Origin: JAGNXB01 sp942490895
GTDB lineage: Bacteria; Bacteroidota; Bacteroidia; Chitinophagales; Saprospiraceae
Assembly (NCBI GenBank): GCA_942490895.1
Contig: CALNZC010000053.1
Location: 53,840-117,839, forward strand
Reading direction: 5' to 3'
Length of the DNA stretch: 64,000 nt
The notes under the pieces were generated by a model. It did no database searches. It saw nothing but the letters and a program-made list of their open reading frames with translations, and had not been told where the DNA came from. Positions 58,622 to 64,000 of the stretch are shown here, piece by piece. Made by a program: the position numbers and the translations under genes. The first letter of the stretch is position 1. The number at the start of each line of letters is the position of its first letter.

Positions 58622-59781
58622 TCCGCCCCGACATCACCGATCCCATTCACTGCGCCCCGTAGTTCATCAATGGACAGCGGGGCGTAGATCTTTTCGGTAA
58701 TCCGAATATCAGAGTGGCGGAGCAGCTTCGATGCCACATGCAGCCCGCTCTCCCTGGTGACCCTTAGCCCAACGGTTCGGCGGATGTCATGAATGCGCAC
58801 GCCGTGAATGCCAGCGTTCTTCTTGATCCTGGTCCATGTCGATCTCAGACTACTGCGCAGGTTGCCATCTTCGCCTTCGATGATGAAGTCATGGTCCATG
58901 GGCGTCGGAACCCTCACCGCTCTCACCATCCTTAGCAACGCAGTCAGGTCATCCCGCAATGGGATCACCTGGGACTTCCCGGACTTGGTCCTGGGGAGCC
59001 GCCAGATCTTATCCTCAAACCTGACATCCATCCACACAGCATTCAGAACCTCAGAGGCCCGGGCGCCTGTTCCCATCAGCATGCGGAATGCTATCTGGTT
59101 GTTCAGTTCCTCTGTCTCCAAAGCTTTCAGGACAGAGTTCCATTCCTCATCGCTAAGGGTGCGGTCTCGACCCGGCGGCTCCTCGAACTTCTTCACGCCC
59201 CGGGCAGGGTTGTATTTCAGGATCCCATCATTGACTGCGGCATTGAGGCAGGCGGAGATGGATGACAACCACCGGTTGGCGCGGGCCGGCTGAGTTGGCA
59301 TTCCATCTTCATCTGGATTGGACATCTCAAAGTGGGCTTGCTGGATGTCCTGTCTGCCGATCAGAGAGAGCGGGGTACTGCCACCAAAGATTTCTTCAGC
59401 GATACCAAGGTATAGCTTGTCATCCTTCCAGGACTTTTTGTGCGCCCTGGTCTGGTTGCGGTACGCCTGCGACCAGCCGTGCAGCGTCCACGCTGTCAGC
59501 TTTTGCCGCTCAGCCTGCGGGTCTTCGCCATCGGCGATTTCGCCAAGGACAGAGATCGCTTTGATCTCAGCTTTCTTGGCCGACATGACAGGGTAGGTTC
59601 CGATCACATACCGCTTGCGCTTGCCGTCATTGCCCTTGTACTCCACCACCCAGGTCTTGGACCCGGAGTAGAGGACTCGCATCGACAGCCCCTTGACCTT
59701 GGTGTCCTTGTAGAGAACATAACCATGGTCAGGCAACTCGATATCAGAGCAGTTCTGCTGTGTCAGCCTCAGCCTCGGCAT
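58612..59781 (-). CDS. int: Tyrosine site-specific integrase
   Basis: 389 residues from ATG 59781 (MPRLRLTQQNCSD), AGGAGAGG upstream; an ATG at 59835 is less likely. Catalytic residues present: Arg in GTGARASEVL, Lys in TKSGKSQ, His/Arg in HDIRRT, His in LLRHSDI and Tyr in IYAPLS. N-terminal arm-binding domain (SGSKTWVVEYKGNDGKRKRY) and a central core-binding helical domain. Indicates a temperate phage. It lies 52 kb from the junction at 6117. Confidence 0.95.
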   Translation of the reverse strand: MPRLRLTQQNCSDIELPDHGYVLYKDTKVKGLSMRVLYSGSKTWVVEYKGNDGKRKRYVIGTYPVMSAKKAEIKAISVLGEIADGEDPQAERQKLTAWTLHGWSQAYRNQTRAHKKSWKDDKLYLGIAEEIFGGSTPLSLIGRQDIQQAHFEMSNPDEDGMPTQPARANRWLSSISACLNAAVNDGILKYNPARGVKKFEEPPGRDRTLSDEEWNSVLKALETEELNNQIAFRMLMGTGARASEVLNAVWMDVRFEDKIWRLPRTKSGKSQVIPLRDDLTALLRMVRAVRVPTPMDHDFIIEGEDGNLRSSLRSTWTRIKKNAGIHGVRIHDIRRTVGLRVTRESGLHVASKLLRHSDIRITEKIYAPLSIDELRGAVNGIGDVGADQD

Positions 59782-59924
59782 CTTCCTCTCCTTTTCATCC
59801 ATGCCCGTACCCGGGCGATCCGTTCCTTCTTCCACTTGAGTAGATCATCGGCCTGAATCAGTACCTCAAGCGGCCACCTTGATGTGGGTCGATGCTTTGC
59901 GAGCAGCTGTCCTAGTTCCGACAT
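59769..59924 (-). CDS. 51-residue protein upstream of the integrase
   Basis: MSELGQLLAKHRPTSRWPLE, then a basic helix (DDLLKWKKERIARVRAW). GGAGG before ATG 59924. Overlaps the integrase start by 13 nt. Possibly a small DNA-binding regulator; not recognised. Confidence 0.6.
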   Translation of the reverse strand: MSELGQLLAKHRPTSRWPLEVLIQADDLLKWKKERIARVRAWMKRRGRCRG

Positions 59925-59940
59925 TACAACCTCCATCCGC

Positions 59941-59970
59941 ATAATACCAGACCGTTGACTTTTTTGTCAA
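59941..59970 (-). promoter_or_regulatory. Sigma70 promoter for the integrase
   Basis: Minus strand: -35 TTGACA, 18-bp spacer, -10 TATTAT. Near-consensus; leads to the genes at 59924 and 59781. Confidence 0.8.
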
Positions 59971-59998
59971 GATGATAAATGAGGCGTACACCTGTAAG

Positions 59999-60028
59999 TT
60001 GTCACGCACATTAGTCAGCTGGTACTGT
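59999..60028 (+). promoter_or_regulatory. Sigma70-like promoter for the recombination operon
   Basis: -35 TTGTCA preceded by GTAAG, 18-bp spacer, -10 TACTGT. Shares GTAAGTTGTCACGCA and TAGTCAGC with the promoter at 9788. Divergent from the integrase promoter. Confidence 0.65.
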
Positions 60029-60067
60029 TGTCCTGTCGCTGAATGACAACCATCAGAAGGGAGCCAT

Positions 60068-60376
60068 ATGCAAGAGTCAAAACCACTTGCCGACTGGAAG
60101 GTGGTCAGCATGACACACCGGTACCGCAAACCAGGAGAGTGGATCGGGACGCTGAATGACGGCTCATACGCATACATAGTTGCCACCGCTCGCAAGCTGT
60201 TTGCAACTAAGGGCGCCAATGCAGCCGTAGCGTTGAGGGCTGTTAAGGCAGGAGACTGCATCAAGTTCAACCATAACGCCTTCGACTCAGAGGTATCGAC
60301 CGCTCAAATGCTGGAAGCGTCTGGACTGAACCTGAAGTGCGAGATCAAAGAACACATTGCAGGGGAGATCATATGA
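60068..60376 (+). CDS. Phage protein of unknown function
   Basis: 102 residues (MQESKPLADWKVVSM), GGGAG upstream. Basic, mixed alpha/beta (TGANA-like KGANAAVALRAVKAG). Its stop overlaps the RNA ligase start. Confidence 0.6.
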   Translation: MQESKPLADWKVVSMTHRYRKPGEWIGTLNDGSYAYIVATARKLFATKGANAAVALRAVKAGDCIKFNHNAFDSEVSTAQMLEASGLNLKCEIKEHIAGEII

Positions 60377-61566
60377 GCGATCTGATTGTTCCAGTCCTGG
60401 AAATCAAGGAAGTCCTGCCCCACCCAAACGCAGACAAGCTGGAGCTTGTTGTTGTGGCAGGCTGGCAGGTGGTGGTTGGCAAGGGAGACTTCAAAGTCGG
60501 TGACCCCGTTGTCCATGTACCTCCTGATTCAATTGTGCCGGAAGACCTTGGCCGCAAGCTCGGCGTATGGGACTACACCAGCAACGGCAGAGTGAAGCAC
60601 ATTAAGCTAAGAAAAGAACCATCCTTTGGTTTTGTGGTTCCGCTCAAGGCAGTCGCCGATGAGTTGAAGCCATGGGGTCCAGCTGCCGTGGTCACCGGAT
60701 GCAATGTAGCGAAGTACCTTGGCGTCACCAAGTATGAGCCACCGGTCCGCAGTGCGTCCAACAACGCTGTGCGTGGTGGCAAGACATCTATTGAGATCGC
60801 CGGGTTCCCAACCTACACCAACATCCAGAACCTGCGCCACTACCCTGACGCCATCCCGGTAGGTGAGAGCGTCTGGATTACCGAGAAGATCCATGGCACC
60901 AACTCCCGCATCGGTATGGTCAACGGGCTGAAGGTCGCCGGGTCACACCGGATGCGCCGTTACAATCCCACCGCAAAGCTACGGGAACTGTTGCTTGACT
61001 GGTGGATTGTAGTCTGTGACGCACCCCGCGACCGCAAGTGGAAGATGATCAAGCGGGCGTACCGGGGAATCATCAACCACCTGCGCACACCACACAACCT
61101 TATCTGCTCAGCTAACAGCAACACCTACTGGTACCCCTGGTCCATCAAGGGAATGGATGCGCTGTTCGATGAACTGAGCCAGACCTACAGCACCATTGTG
61201 GTCTACGGTGAGATCTTTGGACCAGGAATCCAGTCCATGGACTACGGCGTACCAGAAGGCAAGCTTGGCTATGTTGTATTCGATATCAAGGTGGACGGTG
61301 AGTACATGCGGTTCAGCACAGCGATGCTCCTGTGCAAGAAGCACGGCATCCCGACTGTACCGGTGGACACAGCGACCCCGTACAGCTTTGCTGCCATCAA
61401 GCCGTTCAGTGAGAAACCAAGCAAGCTGACCGATAAGCACATCAGGGAAGGTGTGGTGGTGCGGCCGCTGAATGAGGCGACCAACCCGCGCCATGGCCGG
61501 GTCATCTACAAGTATGTTGGAGACCCGTACCTCTTTGCGCAGAAAACGGACTACACCGAATGCTGA
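60373..61566 (+). CDS. RNA ligase, DRB0094-like
   Basis: 397 residues from ATG 60373 (MSDLIVPVLEIKEVLPHP), GGGGAG upstream. N-terminal OB-fold-like domain (1-120, PNADKLELVVVAGWQ). Nucleotidyltransferase domain: motif I TEKIHGTN (catalytic Lys), Ia SHRMRRY, III VVYGEIFG, IIIa FDIKVDGEYM, IV EGVVVRPL and V KYVGD. It joins RNA 3'-OH and 5'-phosphate ends with ATP. Repair of cleaved tRNAs is the usual phage use. Confidence 0.88.
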   Translation: MSDLIVPVLEIKEVLPHPNADKLELVVVAGWQVVVGKGDFKVGDPVVHVPPDSIVPEDLGRKLGVWDYTSNGRVKHIKLRKEPSFGFVVPLKAVADELKPWGPAAVVTGCNVAKYLGVTKYEPPVRSASNNAVRGGKTSIEIAGFPTYTNIQNLRHYPDAIPVGESVWITEKIHGTNSRIGMVNGLKVAGSHRMRRYNPTAKLRELLLDWWIVVCDAPRDRKWKMIKRAYRGIINHLRTPHNLICSANSNTYWYPWSIKGMDALFDELSQTYSTIVVYGEIFGPGIQSMDYGVPEGKLGYVVFDIKVDGEYMRFSTAMLLCKKHGIPTVPVDTATPYSFAAIKPFSEKPSKLTDKHIREGVVVRPLNEATNPRHGRVIYKYVGDPYLFAQKTDYTEC

Positions 61567-61853
61567 CCTACACAGCAGGCGAACCGTTCAACTCCGAGAA
61601 CCTGGAGGTCCAGATCCGGTGGGACTATGAAACCGCCGAGTACACCTGGAGTGTCAGGTATCAGGGAATCCATACGGCAGGCTCGGCCGCTTCACTGCAA
61701 GAGGCGTTCGAGATTGCTTACAGGGATGCCGCTGAGATTACAGAGAAGTGGGAGGTGGCGACGCAAAAGATGAAGCAGATCAAGGCTGAACATGAAGCCC
61801 GCGCCGCCGGCCAGAATGTCTACAAGTTTCCGAGTGGAGAGTTGTGTGAATAA
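61560..61853 (+). CDS. Small phage protein
   Basis: 97 residues, ATG overlapping the ligase stop. EVQIRWDYETAEYTWSVRYQ (beta) followed by a helical half. Not recognised. Confidence 0.6.
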   Translation: MLTYTAGEPFNSENLEVQIRWDYETAEYTWSVRYQGIHTAGSAASLQEAFEIAYRDAAEITEKWEVATQKMKQIKAEHEARAAGQNVYKFPSGELCE

Positions 61854-62685
61854 GAAGGACATGTATGCGATCTCCTATCCGGATCTGTTGGGGTGGCACC
61901 AGCATTTCCCGAATGAGGAGTACCACCGGGCGCCCGGTATCAGCAAATCAACGCTGGATAAGGTTCACAAATCAGTTGACCATTGGTTGCATGGAGAAAG
62001 GAAAGAGACGCAAGCAATGGTATTCGGTACGGCTGTCCATAGTGCTGTGCTTGAGCCTTGGACATGGCCCGGGGAATATCTCCTCGGTCCCGACGCTGAC
62101 AAGAGGTCGAAGGAGTGGAAGGAAGCGGTCGCGCAGGCTGATGCGGACGGCCTCACCATCCTGACCCAAGCTCAGCACAGGGCCGTGGAGCAGGCCAGGG
62201 ATGCGGTGTTCAGTCACCCAACAGCTGGCCCGCTCTTCAAGCATGATGGTATAGCAGAGGGAAGCCTGTGGGTTGAGGAACCCAACACCGGCCTATTGGC
62301 GAAGTGCAGGCCGGACTACCTTGTCCGCGACCTGAACATGGTGGTTGACCTCAAGACCACAAAGGATGCGTCACCGACCAGGGATGGATTCCCTCGGTCC
62401 TGCGGAACATACCGCTATGACGTTCAGTCCCGCTGGTATACTGATCTCCTTGAGGAGCATCACGGCGAGCCGTTCACATTCAAGTTTGTAGCAGTGGAGA
62501 GCGAGCCACCCTATGCGGTCGGAGTTTATGACATCGACCAGGAGTCACTCGACCGCGCGAAGTTCCAGTACATGCTGGACCTCGCCAAGATTGTGGATTA
62601 CCTGGAGCATGAGGAGACATGGCTCGGCTACTCTCCGGACCTCGAAACAATTTCAATACCAAAGTACTTCAAGAGAGGAGAATGA
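61846..62685 (+). CDS. RecE/exodeoxyribonuclease VIII-like PDDEXK exonuclease
   Basis: 279 residues, GTG start 61846 (NKKDMYAISYPDLLGWHQ). AVHSAVLEPW, LAKCRPDYLVRDLNMVVDLKTT (D...DxK core) and DVQSRWYTDLL match the RecE/Cas4-type exonuclease family. With ERF it makes a two-component recombination system. Confidence 0.88.
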   Translation: MNKKDMYAISYPDLLGWHQHFPNEEYHRAPGISKSTLDKVHKSVDHWLHGERKETQAMVFGTAVHSAVLEPWTWPGEYLLGPDADKRSKEWKEAVAQADADGLTILTQAQHRAVEQARDAVFSHPTAGPLFKHDGIAEGSLWVEEPNTGLLAKCRPDYLVRDLNMVVDLKTTKDASPTRDGFPRSCGTYRYDVQSRWYTDLLEEHHGEPFTFKFVAVESEPPYAVGVYDIDQESLDRAKFQYMLDLAKIVDYLEHEETWLGYSPDLETISIPKYFKRGE

Positions 62686-63440
62686 TGGAAAAGGAATTCA
62701 ACTTAGCGGCCATCCCTGAGGGACTGGCGAAAAAGCTTTCTGCGATCATGCGGGATAGCGGGTATCTCAAACAGGAGGGGCGCAACCAAGCGCAGAACTA
62801 CAACTATCTGTCCGAGGAACAGCTGGTGTTCAAGCTCCGCGAGCTTATGAACAAGCACGGGGTGGTGATGATCCCGACCGTCCGGTCATATGAGATCGAC
62901 CGGGTGGAGCGCAAGGCTTACAAGGGTGACACCCCGCCCCCGTTCATCATGGCGACGGTCACGGTTGATTACAAGATCATCGACGGCGACACCGGAGACG
63001 CCGCCACCGGCAGCATGATCGGCACCGGCATCGACGGTGGAGACAAGCACATCTACAAGGCGATCACGGGAGCGAACAAATACTTCCTGATGAAGCTGTT
63101 TCAGATCCCGTCCGGCAATGACCCGGAGAAAGAGGGAGATTGGGACAGGGATGTGGATGCCCCTGCGCCGCAAGAAATGGCACCTGCGCCTGCGCCTAAG
63201 AACACACCCGTGAAGAAGGTGCCCATTAAACAGGACGGCAGGACAAAGGCCTTCCGTGACGCTGTGGATACACTCATCACAGCTGCCAAGGAAACCAAGG
63301 ACACCAAGACCGTTGACGCACTGGTCTTCGCGGCCCTCGGCAAGAACGGATTCGAGAGCATCAGCGAGATCACTGAGTCGAAAGCCCGCCGCACCTTTGT
63401 GGCAGATCTGAAAACCGAACTCGAAAAGATTGGGGAGTAA
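62685..63440 (+). CDS. ERF-family single-strand annealing protein
   Basis: 251 residues from ATG 62685 (MEKEFNLAAIPEGL), AGGAG upstream. QNYNYLSEEQLVFKLRELMN, HIYKAITGANKYFLMKLFQIP and GDKH are core ERF motifs. C-terminal Pro-rich linker and a helical tail. It anneals complementary strands, with the exonuclease and SSB beside it. Confidence 0.9.
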   Translation: MEKEFNLAAIPEGLAKKLSAIMRDSGYLKQEGRNQAQNYNYLSEEQLVFKLRELMNKHGVVMIPTVRSYEIDRVERKAYKGDTPPPFIMATVTVDYKIIDGDTGDAATGSMIGTGIDGGDKHIYKAITGANKYFLMKLFQIPSGNDPEKEGDWDRDVDAPAPQEMAPAPAPKNTPVKKVPIKQDGRTKAFRDAVDTLITAAKETKDTKTVDALVFAALGKNGFESISEITESKARRTFVADLKTELEKIGE

Positions 63441-63442
63441 AT

Positions 63443-63805
63443 ATGGGAATGAACAAAGCGTTTCTGATTGGCAATGTGGGCAAGGATCCCGAACACAAAA
63501 CCCTGGAAAGTGGCACCGAGATCTGCACCTTCTCGCTCGCCACCTCCGACCGCCGCTTCAAGGATGATGAGGGCAACCCCCGCACCGAGTGGCACAACAT
63601 TGTGGCGTGGGGCAAGGTCGCCGGCATCATCCGCGACTATGTGACCAAGGGTACGCAGCTGTCGGTCATCGGCCAGATCCGTACCCGCAAGTATGAGAAG
63701 GACGGTGAGGCTAAGTACTTCACCGAGATCCACATTGAGGACATGGAGATCCTCAGCAAGAAGGGTGCTGCGTCGGAGTCGGATGACCAAGACGTTCCGT
63801 ACTGA
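63443..63805 (+). CDS. ssb: Single-stranded DNA-binding protein
   Basis: 120 residues, GGGGAG before ATG 63443. OB-fold typical of SSB (NKAFLIGNVGKDPE, ICTFSLATSDR, TEWHNIVAWGKVAGI, QLSVIGQIRTRKYE) and the acidic C-terminal tip DDQDVPY for partner binding. Slightly short, as in many phage SSBs. Confidence 0.95.
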   Translation: MGMNKAFLIGNVGKDPEHKTLESGTEICTFSLATSDRRFKDDEGNPRTEWHNIVAWGKVAGIIRDYVTKGTQLSVIGQIRTRKYEKDGEAKYFTEIHIEDMEILSKKGAASESDDQDVPY

Positions 63806-63813
63806 GGTGTGGG

Positions 63814-64000
63814 ATGGAAGTCACAAGATTAACCAAGGATGCGACGCTTCCGCTGGAGTTGAAGATTGTCATCAACACAACGGATGCACTCGCTGATCTT
63901 TATGCCAGAATGTTTTGGGAGCCTGACCGTCCAGTGCCGGACTGTCCTGGTCTTCCGGAGTTTACCGAATCAGATGAACTCTATGAGGTACTCAGGGACT
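63814..64000 (+). CDS. Phage protein, 3' end beyond window
   Basis: 62 residues visible (MEVTRLTKDATLPLELKIVI), GAGGTG upstream. Acidic; not recognised. Confidence 0.55.
   Translation, partial: MEVTRLTKDATLPLELKIVINTTDALADLYARMFWEPDRPVPDCPGLPEFTESDELYEVLRD

Overview
The window joins two unrelated kinds of DNA. Positions 1 to about 6117 look like a chromosomal fragment of a Bacteroidota (Bacteroidetes) bacterium. It carries a truncated lipoprotein gene, guaA, an OmpA-family protein with thrombospondin-type-3 repeats, the long Bacteroidota form of nusB, and the body of a BT_3928-like DoxX membrane protein, all on the minus strand. From about 6118 to 64000 the DNA is a phage genome of higher GC, with strong AGGAGG-type ribosome binding sites, ATGA/TAATG gene overlaps and sigma70-like promoters that mostly have an 18-bp spacer. 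The change falls inside one open reading frame. I see no attachment site there and the integrase lies 52 kb away, so an assembly chimera is at least as likely as a prophage end. The phage host is not identified; the two-component spanins point to a Gram-negative one.

Phage layout. 6241-13592 (minus): early block of small genes, including a MoxR-like AAA+ ATPase with a partner protein, several zinc-ribbon proteins and several membrane proteins of 26-33 residues. It ends upstream in a cysteine-rich protein whose conserved blocks appear in permuted order. 13593-14736: gene-free divergent region with a hairpin-rich stretch of about 600 nt that looks like a structured RNA, a strong leftward promoter, and four iteron-like repeats. 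14737-20515 (plus): small early or accessory genes with several 18-bp-spacer promoters and a candidate small RNA. 20622-42471: packaging and virion genes (large terminase split in two by a two-gene insertion, portal, scaffold, SU10/DUF5309-type capsid protein, three tRNAs, connector, tail and fibre genes, glycine-rich internal virion proteins). 42482-54223: a single 3913-residue polyvalent protein with a zincin-like motif, a methyltransferase and four ADP-ribosyltransferase-like modules. 54223-57212: lysis cassette (M15 endolysin, secreted protein, holin candidates, i-spanin, lipoprotein o-spanin) closed by a strong terminator. 57369-59924: small regulators, excisionase-like protein and a convergent tyrosine integrase. 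60068-64000: RNA ligase, RecE-like exonuclease, ERF annealing protein and SSB.

Together this is a temperate phage with a podovirus-like structural module (portal, SU10-type capsid, no tape measure recognised, very large internal protein). The points most worth a second look are the split terminase, the permuted cysteine-rich protein, the structured-RNA region beside the iterons, the four-ART giant protein, and the junction at about 6117.
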